Shown here piece after piece: positions 51,336 through 60,374 of a stretch of DNA of 64,000 bases. The translations under genes and the position numbers were made by a program. Under the pieces are notes generated by a model. That model was not told where the DNA came from. It was given only the letters and a program-made list of their open reading frames with translations, and did no database searches. Position 1 is the first letter of the stretch, and each line of letters opens with the position of its first letter. The DNA lies in NCBI GenBank assembly GCA_027068435.1, contig JAMOTA010000013.1, forward strand, positions 62,001-126,000. The letters run 5' to 3'. This stretch comes from Sulfurovum sp. GTDB lineage: Bacteria; Campylobacterota; Campylobacteria; Campylobacterales; Sulfurovaceae.

Positions 51336-51352
51336 CACCCTTTAAGAGGGTG
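51336..51352 (+). terminator. Small hairpin before porG
   Basis: CACCCT (51336-51341) and AGGGTG (51347-51352), 6 bp, 5-base loop; no T-run follows. It may end the phosphatase transcript or lie in the por leader. Confidence 0.35.
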
Positions 51353-51397
51353 GAGATTACAATACTTCATGATTGATAATACTATCGAGGAGAAAAT

Positions 51398-51961
51398 ATG
51401 GTAGAAATTAGATGGCACTCACGTGCAGGTCAAGGTGCTGTAACAGGTGCAAAAGGTTTAGGATCTGTTGTAGCTACAACAGGTAAACAAGTTCAGGCAT
51501 ATGCTCTTTATGGTTCTGCAAAACGTGGAGCAGCAATGAATGCATACAATAGAATTGATGATGAGCCTATTGTAAATCAAGAGACAAAAATGTTTCCTGA
51601 TTATGTATTTGTTATTGATCCAGCGTTGGCATTTACAGATGATATTACAAAAAATGATAAACCAGATACACAGTATATCATTACAACACATTTATCTAAA
51701 GATGAGTTAATTGCAAAAATCCCAGCATTACAAGACAAAGCTGAGAGAACATACGTTGTAGATTGTATGCAAATTTCACTTGATACGATTGGTAGAGCAA
51801 TGCCAAATACACCAGTACTTGGTGCATTTATGAAAGTTTCTAAACTATATGAATTAGATTTCTTTTTGGATAATATGAAAAAAGTTCTTTCTAAATTCCC
51901 ACAAAAGATTATAGATGCGAATATGGAAGCGATTACAAGAGCTTATAACGAAGTGAAGTAG
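51398..51961 (+). CDS. porG: Pyruvate:ferredoxin oxidoreductase, gamma subunit
   Basis: 187 residues. EIRWHSRAGQGAVTGAKGLG is the typical gamma-domain start, with ALYGSAKRGAAMNAYNRIDD later. With three further subunits it converts pyruvate and CoA to acetyl-CoA, CO2 and reduced ferredoxin or flavodoxin; in autotrophs with the reverse TCA cycle it can run in reverse. GAGGAGAAA precedes the start. The gene is called porC in Helicobacter. Confidence 0.92.
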   Translation: MVEIRWHSRAGQGAVTGAKGLGSVVATTGKQVQAYALYGSAKRGAAMNAYNRIDDEPIVNQETKMFPDYVFVIDPALAFTDDITKNDKPDTQYIITTHLSKDELIAKIPALQDKAERTYVVDCMQISLDTIGRAMPNTPVLGAFMKVSKLYELDFFLDNMKKVLSKFPQKIIDANMEAITRAYNEVK

Positions 51962-51973
51962 GGAGGAAAGAAA

Positions 51974-52429
51974 ATGAGTATTACAGGTTCAGCAATAGGA
52001 ACAGATAAAAGAGGGATAAGAGAGCTTGGTGGAGAAGAGAAGCTAGGTTGGGATGAAGTAGAACAAGGTGTTGTACTAAGTTCATTTGACGGAAGCACTG
52101 AAAACGCAGCTTTTTTAAAGCCTGAAGAGCGTGAATATAGTGATTTCAATTCATATACAGCAACTGTTGCGTCTTGGAGAATTATTAAGCCAGTGTATAA
52201 CAGAGATATCTGTATTGACTGTCAAAATTGTTGGGTATGGTGTCCAGATACATCTATTATCTCAAGAGATAAACAAATGTTAGGGATCGATTATGATCAC
52301 TGTAAAGGGTGTGGGGTATGTGTAGAAGTATGTCCAACAAACCCAAAATCACTTTTAATGTTCAATGAAGCCTCTGATAATGATGCAGAGCTTGCAGGTT
52401 GGCCAGTTAAAGAAAAGAAAGAGAAATAG
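51974..52429 (+). CDS. porD: Pyruvate:ferredoxin oxidoreductase, delta (ferredoxin) subunit
   Basis: 151 residues. Two [4Fe-4S] motifs: CIDCQNCWVWCPD and CKGCGVCVEVCPT. The N-terminal about 70 residues (ELGGEEKLGWDEVEQGVVLS) are an extension typical of this family. It passes electrons from the TPP/cluster site to the soluble carrier. It starts 12 bases after porG with GGAGG in between. Confidence 0.92.
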   Translation: MSITGSAIGTDKRGIRELGGEEKLGWDEVEQGVVLSSFDGSTENAAFLKPEEREYSDFNSYTATVASWRIIKPVYNRDICIDCQNCWVWCPDTSIISRDKQMLGIDYDHCKGCGVCVEVCPTNPKSLLMFNEASDNDAELAGWPVKEKKEK

Positions 52430-52442
52430 GTAAAGGATAGTT

Positions 52443-53684
52443 ATGGCAAATGAATATGAATTAAATGATGTAGAGGTTTGGGACGGTAATTTCGCTGCTT
52501 CTCAAGCACTAAGACAAGCTCAAGTTGATGTTGTTGCGGCGTATCCTATTACTCCGTCAACTCCTATTGTTGAGGGGTACGGTGGATATGTAGCCAATGG
52601 TTATGTAGATGGCGAGTTTGTAATGGTTGAGTCTGAACATGCGGCAATGTCTGGATGTATCGGTGCATCAGCAGCTGGTGGTCGTGTTGCTACTGCTACT
52701 TCTTCACAAGGGTTTGCTCTTATGGCAGAGGTACTGTATCAAGCATCTGGTATGAGATTACCAATTGTATTGACTGTAGTAAATAGAGCATTGGCATCTC
52801 CACTTAATGTTCGTGGTGATCACTCAGATATGTATCTTGGACGTGATTCTGGTTGGATTCAGATTGATGCATTTAATGCACAAGAAGCGTATGACCTTCC
52901 ATTATGTGCATTTAAAATTGGTGAGCATTTAGATGTAAGACTTCCAGTTATGGTACACCAAGACGGATTTACAACATCACATAAAGCACAAAATGTTTAC
53001 CCTATGAAAGATCAAATAGCGTATAACTTTATTGGTAAATTTGTACCAGTAGATGAGATGCTTGACTTTACAAGACCTGTAACACATGGTGCTCAAACAG
53101 AAGAAGATTGGCACTATGAACATAAAGCAAAACAACATAAAGCACTTATGGATTCACGTACAGTAATCGATGATGTATTTGCTAAGTTTAAAGAGCTTAC
53201 AGGTAGAGAGTACAAAAGAGTTGAAACATATATGATGGAAGACGCTGAAGTAGCATTAGTACTTCTTGGTTCATCTGTTGAAACTGCAGTACTTGCAGCA
53301 AAACAACTTAGAGATGAAGAGGGTATTAAAGTAGGAATCGTAGCACCAAGATGTCTTAGACCGTTCCCTTATGACCTTATAAGAGATGCATTAGATACTA
53401 CTTCACTTAAAGCAGTATGTTGTTTAGATAAATCAGCACCAGGTGGAGCAATGGGAGCACTTTTCAATGAAGTTTCAGCTGCTGCATATACTACAAAAGC
53501 AAGACCATTAATGTCTAACTATATTTATGGTTTAGGTGGACGTGACTTTGCTGTTGATGAAGCAAAAAGAATTATGAAAGAGCAAGTAGCACACGCTAAT
53601 GCTGGACATATTACAACAGATATCCAACAGTTCTCAGGACTTAGAGGTCCAAAACTTGGATTTTTCCAGACTAGAAGGGGTTAA
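52443..53684 (+). CDS. porA: Pyruvate:ferredoxin oxidoreductase, alpha subunit
   Basis: 413 residues. VVAAYPITPSTPIVEGYGGY is the substrate-domain start; VESEHAAMSGCIGASAAGGR and ATSSQGFALMAEVLYQASG follow, the standard alpha-subunit motifs. NVRGDHSDMYLGRDSGWIQ is also conserved. It sits between porD and porB, separated by 13 and 2 bases. Confidence 0.93.
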   Translation: MANEYELNDVEVWDGNFAASQALRQAQVDVVAAYPITPSTPIVEGYGGYVANGYVDGEFVMVESEHAAMSGCIGASAAGGRVATATSSQGFALMAEVLYQASGMRLPIVLTVVNRALASPLNVRGDHSDMYLGRDSGWIQIDAFNAQEAYDLPLCAFKIGEHLDVRLPVMVHQDGFTTSHKAQNVYPMKDQIAYNFIGKFVPVDEMLDFTRPVTHGAQTEEDWHYEHKAKQHKALMDSRTVIDDVFAKFKELTGREYKRVETYMMEDAEVALVLLGSSVETAVLAAKQLRDEEGIKVGIVAPRCLRPFPYDLIRDALDTTSLKAVCCLDKSAPGGAMGALFNEVSAAAYTTKARPLMSNYIYGLGGRDFAVDEAKRIMKEQVAHANAGHITTDIQQFSGLRGPKLGFFQTRRG

Positions 53685-53686
53685 GA

Positions 53687-54640
53687 ATGGCAATTACTTC
53701 AATTAAAAACTTAAAAGAATTTTCAACAAACAACGACAGATTTGAAGGGGCACACCTTCTTTGTCCTGGTTGTGCTCACTCTATGATAGTTAGAGAGCTT
53801 ATGAACTGTACAGATGATAACCTCGTTATCTCTTCAAACACAGGTTGTCTTGAAGTATCAACGGCAGTTTATCCATACACATCTTGGGATACATCTTGGA
53901 TTCATATTGGTTTTGAAAACTCTGCTACTGCTGTTACTGGTGCAGAAGCTATGTACAAAGCTAGAAAAAGAAAAGGTACACTTAAAGACCCTGATGCTCC
54001 TGTAAAATTTGTTGCCTTTGGTGGTGATGGTTCTACTTACGATATCGGTTTCCAATGGCTCTCAGGAGCAATGGAGAGAGGGCATGACTTTACATACATC
54101 TGTTTAGATAATGAAAATTATGCGAACACTGGAGGACAAAGATCTTCTGCAACACCTATTGGAGCACATACTTCAACAGCACAAGCAGGAACTCACTCTT
54201 ACGGTAAAAAGCAAAAGAAAAAAGACATCGTTTCTATTATGGCTGCACATGGTTCACCTTATGTTGCCCAATTGGCTCCAAACAAATGGAAATCAATGGC
54301 TAAAGGTTTCCAAAAAGCACTAGAGACTGAAGGACCTTGTTTCATTAACACAGTTTCTGCTTGTACAACTGAGTGGAAATTTGACCCTAAAGATACTATT
54401 CATGTAACAGATTTGGCAACAGATTCACTTATGTTCCCTATCTATGAAATTATTGATGGGCATGAGCTTAATATTCTTTATAGACCAAAAAATATTATTA
54501 AAGTAGAAGATTATCTTGGGGCTCAAGGGCGTTATAAACACTTATTTAAGCCTGAGAATAAGCATGTTATTGAGAGAATTCAATCTGATATTGATAAGAA
54601 TTGGACGATGCTACAAAGACGCGAAGAAGCAAAAATATAA
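53687..54640 (+). CDS. porB: Pyruvate:ferredoxin oxidoreductase, beta (TPP-binding) subunit
   Basis: 317 residues. LLCPGCAHSM and SNTGCLEV carry cluster cysteines; FGGDGSTYDIGFQWLSGA and LDNENYANTGGQ form the GDG...N thiamine-diphosphate/Mg motif. VSACTTEW gives another Cys. It is the last gene of the por operon. Confidence 0.93.
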   Translation: MAITSIKNLKEFSTNNDRFEGAHLLCPGCAHSMIVRELMNCTDDNLVISSNTGCLEVSTAVYPYTSWDTSWIHIGFENSATAVTGAEAMYKARKRKGTLKDPDAPVKFVAFGGDGSTYDIGFQWLSGAMERGHDFTYICLDNENYANTGGQRSSATPIGAHTSTAQAGTHSYGKKQKKKDIVSIMAAHGSPYVAQLAPNKWKSMAKGFQKALETEGPCFINTVSACTTEWKFDPKDTIHVTDLATDSLMFPIYEIIDGHELNILYRPKNIIKVEDYLGAQGRYKHLFKPENKHVIERIQSDIDKNWTMLQRREEAKI

Positions 54641-54666
54641 TCTTTCTTCTGCTTTTATAGCATCTT

Positions 54667-54747
54667 TGACCGATTGGCTTCGTTCCATTAGGTCACTTCT
54701 GGTACTAAATGCCGATACCCCTGTCGCTAAAGCGTAAATGGGGGTAT
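54667..54747. other. Cluster of inverted repeats downstream of porB
   Basis: TGACC (54667-54671) and GGTCA (54691-54695) bound an 11/11-base imperfect stem. ATACCCC (54715-54721) and GGGGTAT (54741-54747) form a 7-bp stem with an inner CGC/GCG. GGTATA/TATACC (54743-54756) overlaps it. No gene was recognised in 54641-54882. It may be the por terminator region or a decayed mobile sequence. Confidence 0.35.
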
Positions 54748-54849
54748 AGTTATACCTAAGCTCCTTCATTACTAAACCCACATTAATCCAAACCTACTAC
54801 AAACTTACAAAAAATCTTTAGATTCTTATCATTTTTAATAATTTCTTTG

Positions 54850-54855
54850 TATAAT
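54850..54855 (+). promoter_or_regulatory. -10 box for luxS
   Basis: TATAAT in TTTGTATAATCAAA, 27 bases before the luxS start codon. Confidence 0.55.
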
Positions 54856-54882
54856 CAAAATTATAATTTTAAGGAAATAACT

Positions 54883-55392
54883 ATGCCACTATTAGACAGT
54901 TTTACCGTTGACCATACCAAAATGATAGCTCCAGCAGTGAGAGTTGCAAAAACTATGAGTACTCCAAGTGGAGATGACATTACCGTATTTGATTTACGTT
55001 TTTGTGTGCCTAACAAAGAGATATTAACAGAACGGGGTATCCATACTTTTGAGCACCTTTTTGCAGGATTTATGAGAGATCATTTAAATTCAAAAAAAGT
55101 AGAAATTGTAGATATTTCACCGATGGGATGTAGAACAGGATTTTATATGTCATTGCTTGGAACACCTAAAGCTAAAAAAGTAGCCAAAGCGTGGAAAAAG
55201 TCTATGAAAGATGTACTAAAAGTAAAAAAGCAGAGTGATATTCCTGAGCTTAATGTTTATCAATGTGGAACATATAAGATGCATTCACTTAAAGAGGCAA
55301 AAGCCATCGCTACCAAGGTACTAGAAAAAGGGATTGGTATTATGAACAATGAAGATTTAAAACTTAGTAAAAAAATACTCAAAGGACTCTAA
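54883..55392 (+). CDS. luxS: S-ribosylhomocysteine lyase LuxS
   Basis: 169 residues. It cleaves S-ribosylhomocysteine to homocysteine and DPD, precursor of autoinducer-2. Zinc ligands His54 and His58 in [10 protein letters not shown] and the Cys of YQCGTY are present, as is catalytic Cys83 in [14 protein letters not shown] 54883 follows AAGGAAAT; an earlier in-frame ATG (54847) lies on the -10 region and is rejected. One base precedes the next gene. Confidence 0.95.
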   Translation: MPLLDSFTVDHTKMIAPAVRVAKTMSTPSGDDITVFDLRFCVPNKEILTERGIHTFEHLFAGFMRDHLNSKKVEIVDISPMGCRTGFYMSLLGTPKAKKVAKAWKKSMKDVLKVKKQSDIPELNVYQCGTYKMHSLKEAKAIATKVLEKGIGIMNNEDLKLSKKILKGL

Positions 55393-55393
55393 T

Positions 55394-55699
55394 ATGCTAA
55401 TCTGGATTCCTGTAGATGGAAGTGATGCAAAAGCATCTAAAGTCGTAAGTCAGTATGAAGTTTCACAGTGGGCATTGATAAATTTTGATGAGGGTGAAGT
55501 TAAATCGGTTCGTTTTTATGAAGACCGTAAAGCGTGTGAAGAGACATGGGTGGACTTTATTATCCTTGTTAACAAATATGAAAATTACATGGACTTTATG
55601 GATGAAGGTATGATGGTTCTTTGTGTAAGAGAAGAAGAGAGCATAGAAGATATTATAGAGGCTTTTAAGTTTAAAGAGCTCGATGAGATAGGGTTATAG
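55394..55699 (+). CDS. Hypothetical protein, possibly NifX/NafY-like fold
   Basis: 101 residues. MLIWIPVDGSDAKASKVVSQ recalls the start of dinitrogenase iron-molybdenum cofactor-like proteins (I-P-V-D), but the rest gives no clear match. It is acidic, with FMDEGMMVLCVREEE near the C-terminus. It is 1 base downstream of luxS and 4 bases before the methyltransferase, so it belongs to the same operon. Confidence 0.65.
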   Translation: MLIWIPVDGSDAKASKVVSQYEVSQWALINFDEGEVKSVRFYEDRKACEETWVDFIILVNKYENYMDFMDEGMMVLCVREEESIEDIIEAFKFKELDEIGL

Positions 55700-55703
55700 T
55701 TCA

Positions 55704-56471
55704 TTGTATAACGAAAGTATAAGATCTCAAAAAGAGGTCGTTCTTTGTGAAGATGGAAGTAACACCCTCTACTCAAAAGAGTTTGACGAACCTTACCACT
55801 CAACCAAAGATGGGGCGTTGCATGAGTCTTTAGAGAAGCATGTAAAACCCGCTTTAACACTTAAAAAAGAGAAAGCTAAATTGGTTATCTTAGATATCTG
55901 TTTTGGTTTAGGTTACAACACCTTTGCAATGCTTTACTACATTAAAAAACATAAACTCTCAACAAAAGTACACATACTCTCTCCTGAGTTTGACGAAGAG
56001 CTTGTACGCTCATTAAATACTTTTAATTTTCCGCCAGAGTTTGAGAGTATTAAACCTATCATACATGCTATTTCACAAAATCTCTACTATGAAGATGAAC
56101 AGTTTAAAATAGAGATTTTACTTGGAGATGCACGAAAAAGTATCCCTAAAATAAAAGAGAAGATAGATGTAGTGTTTCAAGATGCCTTTAGTCCTGCCCA
56201 TAACCCACTTCTTTGGACAACAGAGTACTTTAAAGACGTAAGAGCCATTTGTAAAGAAGATGCCATCATTACCACTTACTCTACAGCAGCAGCTATTCGT
56301 TTAGGACTTTATGAAAATGGATTTTATATCTTTGTTCATCGAGCCAAGATGATGAGATACTCTACAGTAGCTAGTCTAAAAATGCTTAATGGTTTAGAGT
56401 ATATAGATATGGAGTTAAAAAAAGAACGAAATCCTACGGCTTGTAGTTTTAAAGATATAGATTACTTTTAA
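55704..56471 (+). CDS. MnmC-like tRNA methyltransferase
   Basis: 255 residues, TTG start. LVILDICFGLGYNTFAMLYY is the SAM-binding motif I, and VVFQDAFSPAHNPLLWTTEYF with TTYSTAAAIRLGLYENGF matches the MnmC methyltransferase domain (DAFxPxxNPxLWT). It would complete mnm5s2U34 in the tRNA wobble position. The FAD-oxidase domain of bifunctional MnmC is missing. mnmG, acting earlier in the same modification pathway, lies about 1 kb downstream. Confidence 0.85.
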   Translation: MYNESIRSQKEVVLCEDGSNTLYSKEFDEPYHSTKDGALHESLEKHVKPALTLKKEKAKLVILDICFGLGYNTFAMLYYIKKHKLSTKVHILSPEFDEELVRSLNTFNFPPEFESIKPIIHAISQNLYYEDEQFKIEILLGDARKSIPKIKEKIDVVFQDAFSPAHNPLLWTTEYFKDVRAICKEDAIITTYSTAAAIRLGLYENGFYIFVHRAKMMRYSTVASLKMLNGLEYIDMELKKERNPTACSFKDIDYF

Positions 56472-56764
56472 AAAATATGTACTGTTAGCCAAACAGTCCC
56501 CGCACTTGTTTTTAAAACAGTATGAGGTACTTTGGCAGGAATAAAGAGCGTCTCACCTTTAAAAAGTTTTTTCTGCTCTCCATCTATAAGAAGTGTGGCT
56601 TCTCCTTCAATGAGAACTACCCATTCATCTTCTTCTTGAATATACTCAATAGGTTCAACATCGGCTGAACTTACTATACGATTAATTTTAATATTTTTAT
56701 GTTCAAGTAGTGTAGTAAAATCTTCACCGACTTTAGGTGTATCAAAGTCGTAAAGATTCATCAA
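56468..56764 (-). CDS. Cupin-domain protein
   Basis: 98 residues. One small cupin barrel: EDEWVVLIEGEATLLIDGEQ, KGETLFIPAKVPHTVLKTS. Probable metal ligands are the Glu residues of motif 1 and His of PHTV. Substrate unknown. It overlaps ribE by 4 bases on the minus strand, so it is co-translated, and it converges with the methyltransferase gene (4-base overlap of the 3' ends). Confidence 0.8.
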   Translation of the reverse strand: MMNLYDFDTPKVGEDFTTLLEHKNIKINRIVSSADVEPIEYIQEEDEWVVLIEGEATLLIDGEQKKLFKGETLFIPAKVPHTVLKTSAGTVWLTVHIF

Positions 56765-57378
56765 TAACTCATTTGCATACGGTCTACGTCATCCCAGCTC
56801 ATACTTTTTTTTGCAGATCTGTGTGCTAGTATATGGTCTATATATCGTGCAAAGACATCGGTTTCTATGTTGAGTTTTGTTCCTACTTGATAGTTCTTCA
56901 TGAGGGTCTCTTTAAGGGTATGTGGGATGATAGTGAGTCTAAAGTTATCTGCATTTACGTCATTTACGGTAAGAGAGATGCCATCTATGGTGATAGACCC
57001 TTTAGGAATGATATGTGCAATATACCTAGGTTCTACCCCAATAATAAAATCGGTAGCATTTTCTCTAGGGGTAATCTTCATAACTGTACCTACACAATCT
57101 ACATGCCCTTGAACGATATGCCCTTCAAAGCGATCGTTCATCATCATCGCGGGTTCCATGTGTACTGAGCCTGATATTTTACTCTCATCTATAATAGAAC
57201 GTGTCTCATCTGCTAGCTCTAAGTCAAAGCCATCACTATGTACTTTGATAACCGTAAGACAGACACCATTAATAGCAATGGAGTCTCCAAGTTTTGCTTT
57301 ATGTTTGGAATGTATTGTTAAAATATTGTTTTGGTAGTTTTTTACTGTGGCGATTTCTCTTATTAGTCCTGTGAACAT
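56761..57378 (-). CDS. ribE: Riboflavin synthase, alpha chain
   Basis: 205 residues with two lumazine-binding repeats: MFTGLIREIATVKNYQNN...GDSIAINGVCLTVIKV and GHIVQGHVDCVGTVMKI...GSITIDGISLTVNDV. It dismutates two 6,7-dimethyl-8-ribityllumazine molecules to riboflavin. It is the first gene of a two-gene minus-strand unit with the cupin. Confidence 0.93.
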   Translation of the reverse strand: MFTGLIREIATVKNYQNNILTIHSKHKAKLGDSIAINGVCLTVIKVHSDGFDLELADETRSIIDESKISGSVHMEPAMMMNDRFEGHIVQGHVDCVGTVMKITPRENATDFIIGVEPRYIAHIIPKGSITIDGISLTVNDVNADNFRLTIIPHTLKETLMKNYQVGTKLNIETDVFARYIDHILAHRSAKKSMSWDDVDRMQMSY

Positions 57379-57398
57379 TTGACCTCAATTTATTTGGA

Positions 57399-57404
57399 TA
57401 TAAT
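57399..57404 (+). promoter_or_regulatory. -10 box for mnmG
   Basis: TATAAT in GGATATAATTCAC, 80 bases before the mnmG start codon. Confidence 0.5.
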
Positions 57405-57443
57405 TCACTAATTATAGCGAAAAATTATTTTTGCGTCTTGTAG

Positions 57444-57459
57444 GGTGGATTAATCCACC
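57444..57459. repeat. 16-bp perfect palindrome in the mnmG leader
   Basis: GGTGGATTAATCCACC, lying between the -10 box and mnmG. A related palindrome (GGGTGGAT...TCCACCC) occurs after infA at 8434-8453. Confidence 0.55.
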
Positions 57460-57484
57460 ATTTATATTTTAGATAAGGTTTTTT

Positions 57485-59356
57485 ATGAATTATGAAGTTA
57501 TAGTTATTGGTGGTGGACATGCAGGGATAGAAGCTTCGTTAGCTTCTGCACGTATGGGTGTGAGTACACTCTTGATTACAATATTAGTAGAGCAGATAGG
57601 TGCGTCAAGTTGTAACCCTGCCATAGGGGGACTTGCAAAAGGTCACTTAGTACGTGAAGTAGATGCTCTTGGTGGTGAGATGGGTCTTTGTACAGATAAA
57701 ACAGGGATACAATTTCGTACACTTAACGCCTCTAAAGGTCCCGCAGTAAGAGGTACACGAGCACAGATAGATATGGATGCGTATCGTATCTATATGCGTA
57801 ATGTAGTTTTAAATACCCCTAACTTAGATGTAAAGCAAGAGATAGCAGATGGACTGGTAATAGAAGAGGGTGTAGTCCGTGGAGTTACAACAGAACTAGG
57901 TAACACTTACCATGCTCCTAAAGTGATTATTACCGCAGGTACATTTCTGAATGGACTGATACACATAGGTGATAAAAAGCAAACTGCTGGAAGACAAGGA
58001 GAGTTTGCCTCTTTAGAACTTGCAGAGTATTTAAAAGGGCTTGGTTTAGAGATAGGGCGTTTAAAAACAGGTACTTGTGCAAGAATAGATGCAAAATCTG
58101 TAGATATATCGGTGATGGAAGTACAACCTGGTGACATGCCTCCTCCACCTTTTTCATTTAGAACCGATAAAAAAACGTTTAAGCCTACGCAACTCCCTTG
58201 TTATGTAACGTATACCAATGAGACTACTCACAAGATAATAGAGAGTAACTTTGACAGAGCACCACTCTTTTCTGGGCAGATAGAAGGGGTAGGACCACGC
58301 TATTGCCCTAGTATAGAAGATAAGATAAATAGATTTAGAGATAGACCAAGACATCAAATATTTGTTGAACCTCAGACTATAGATGAGACAGAGTATTATA
58401 TCAATGGTATGAGTACCTCTTTACCTACAGATGTACAGCTAGAGATGGTGCAGTCAGTTGAAGGTATGGAAAATGCAAAGATAGTTCGTTATGGTTATGC
58501 TATTGAATATGATTATGTACAGCCTACAGAGTTGAGACATACCTTAGAGACAAAAAAGGTTAAAGGACTCTACTGTGCAGGACAAATCAACGGTACTACA
58601 GGTTACGAAGAGGCAGCAGCTCAAGGGCTTATGGCAGGGATAAACGCAGCACTAAGCATACAAGAAAAAGAGCCTTTTATACTTCGACGTGATGAAGCAT
58701 ATATAGGGGTACTTATAGATGACTTAGTAACCAAGGGTACAAAAGAGCCATATCGTATGTTTACCTCACGTGCAGAGTATAGACTGCTTTTACGTGAAGA
58801 CAATGCAGATATGAGACTCTCACACTACGCCGAAGAGTTAGGACTTTTAGATGCAGAGTATATGAAACAGTTTAGAAAGAAGAAAATAGCACTTGAAGAG
58901 GCGTTAGACTATATGAGAGTGAATCATGTAACCCCTACAAAAGAGTTTTTAGTTAAATTGGCATCTATAGGTGCAGTAAAAATCAATGACAGAACCTGTT
59001 GGCTAGATGTCATCGGACGTGGAGACTTTAACAGAGAAAAGTTAGTAACACTCTTACCAGACTTTGATAAATACGATGATGAAGTGATGGAGCAGATACT
59101 TGTAGAGGCAAAATATAGCCGTTATATAGAGAAGCAACAACAGCAGATACTTAAAATGGATGATATGCTTAAAATCAAAATACCACAAAATTTTGTTTAT
59201 AAAAATATCTCTGGATTGAGTAATGAGATTATCGAAAAACTCGAAATTGCTACACCACCTACACTCTTTAGTGCCTCTCAAATATCAGGAGTAACCCCTG
59301 CTGCGTTAGAGATAGTTCATGTCCATATTAAGATGGCACAAAAAGGAAAAAGATAA
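57485..59356 (+). CDS. mnmG: tRNA U34 carboxymethylaminomethyl synthase subunit MnmG (GidA)
   Basis: 623 residues. FAD-binding [17 protein letters not shown] at the N-terminus, [29 protein letters not shown], and LPCYVTYTN, then the C-terminal helical domain with ARYSRYI-like [14 protein letters not shown] and SGLSNEI. With MnmE it modifies tRNA wobble uridine. The next gene starts directly after the stop. Confidence 0.96.
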   Translation: MNYEVIVIGGGHAGIEASLASARMGVSTLLITILVEQIGASSCNPAIGGLAKGHLVREVDALGGEMGLCTDKTGIQFRTLNASKGPAVRGTRAQIDMDAYRIYMRNVVLNTPNLDVKQEIADGLVIEEGVVRGVTTELGNTYHAPKVIITAGTFLNGLIHIGDKKQTAGRQGEFASLELAEYLKGLGLEIGRLKTGTCARIDAKSVDISVMEVQPGDMPPPPFSFRTDKKTFKPTQLPCYVTYTNETTHKIIESNFDRAPLFSGQIEGVGPRYCPSIEDKINRFRDRPRHQIFVEPQTIDETEYYINGMSTSLPTDVQLEMVQSVEGMENAKIVRYGYAIEYDYVQPTELRHTLETKKVKGLYCAGQINGTTGYEEAAAQGLMAGINAALSIQEKEPFILRRDEAYIGVLIDDLVTKGTKEPYRMFTSRAEYRLLLREDNADMRLSHYAEELGLLDAEYMKQFRKKKIALEEALDYMRVNHVTPTKEFLVKLASIGAVKINDRTCWLDVIGRGDFNREKLVTLLPDFDKYDDEVMEQILVEAKYSRYIEKQQQQILKMDDMLKIKIPQNFVYKNISGLSNEIIEKLEIATPPTLFSASQISGVTPAALEIVHVHIKMAQKGKR

Positions 59357-60211
59357 ATGTTATTTTATTATGCGAACTCAGGACACAAGATAGGGTTAGA
59401 TAGAGTAAAACGTGGGGCTGCTTTGTTAAATAAACTTAGTCATAGTGGTGTAAAAGCACAACTTTTAGTCAATGACTTTCGTGCAGGATTAGCAGCTAAA
59501 GAGTTGGGCGTAAAAGAGTATATTACTATAGAGACGATACAAGATATAGATGCTATTGCTCAGTTTGGAGATAGCATTATTATTGATTCTCCTGAAAATG
59601 ACCATGGACGATTGGTAAAGTACTGTGAGGACTTTAAAAATGTTTGGCGTTTTGAAGTAGCAAAAGATGATACATCTGTGCATGGTGAAGTTTTATTTAA
59701 GGTAGATTGTAAAGAGGAGAGTTGTTTAAGTGCAGTTATTATTGATGACATGTATTCTGAACAGATAGAAAAAGAAGAACGAGTGCTTTTCTTTTTGAAT
59801 GATGCAGACTATAATAAAGTGATTTTAAATAATGAAGCATTTTTCAAATCATTCAATATGGAGTTACTATTAGGAAATTACTTTTTTGTTAAATATGAAG
59901 ATGCCTTAGGTAAACTTTTCTCAATACTTCATGAACCTGAAGAGTATGAAACAGTTATAAAAAGTAGTAGTCATGTGGTTACTGCTTCAGCACAAACAGC
60001 ATTAGAGGCAAAAGCTAGTGGATGTAAAGTCATTTACTTGCAAGTAGATAAAAATGATTTTTACCCTGTTGAGCTTCTTAAATCGTATGATATTACAGTT
60101 GTTAATGATTTTAATATAGATGAGGTAAAAAAATCTTTAAAAGAGGAAAAAACACTTTTAAAAAGAGGTTTAGAATATCTTGATAGTAAAAAAATTATAG
60201 AAATGTTATAA
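59357..60211 (+). CDS. Hypothetical protein, GT-B/PseG-like fold
   Basis: 284 residues. It begins MLFYYANSGHKIGLDRVKRG, with the short loop and Gly-His found at the nucleotide-sugar face of PseG/GT-B proteins. SSSHVVTASAQTALEAKASG and CKVIYLQ resemble the donor-binding half. No further motif seen. It is placed with zero gap behind mnmG, so it is co-translated. The role is not known; sugar-nucleotide transferase or hydrolase is a weak guess. Confidence 0.6.
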   Translation: MLFYYANSGHKIGLDRVKRGAALLNKLSHSGVKAQLLVNDFRAGLAAKELGVKEYITIETIQDIDAIAQFGDSIIIDSPENDHGRLVKYCEDFKNVWRFEVAKDDTSVHGEVLFKVDCKEESCLSAVIIDDMYSEQIEKEERVLFFLNDADYNKVILNNEAFFKSFNMELLLGNYFFVKYEDALGKLFSILHEPEEYETVIKSSSHVVTASAQTALEAKASGCKVIYLQVDKNDFYPVELLKSYDITVVNDFNIDEVKKSLKEEKTLLKRGLEYLDSKKIIEML

Positions 60212-60328
60212 ATATTATAAGATTAAAATATTCTTAATAAGATAAAAATTGTCCTAATTTACTTAGTGTAACAATCAATTATGGGTATGAGAGTTTGTTT
60301 TATCCAAATCCTAATTTAAGTACAAATC

Positions 60329-60341
60329 CCCTATAATAGGG
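60329..60341 (+). promoter_or_regulatory. Promoter of petABC with palindromic -10 region
   Basis: The -10 box TATAAT (60332-60337) lies inside the 13-base palindrome CCCTATAATAGGG (60329-60341). The start codon is 34 bases downstream of it, behind AAGGAAGG. Confidence 0.55.
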
Positions 60342-60374
60342 CGCTTAAAACTATAATTAAGGAAGGAAATAGGT

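Noticed and set aside
54516-54737. Open frame extending beyond porB
   Set aside because: It overlaps porB in another frame and runs through the inverted repeats; no start signal and no family similarity.
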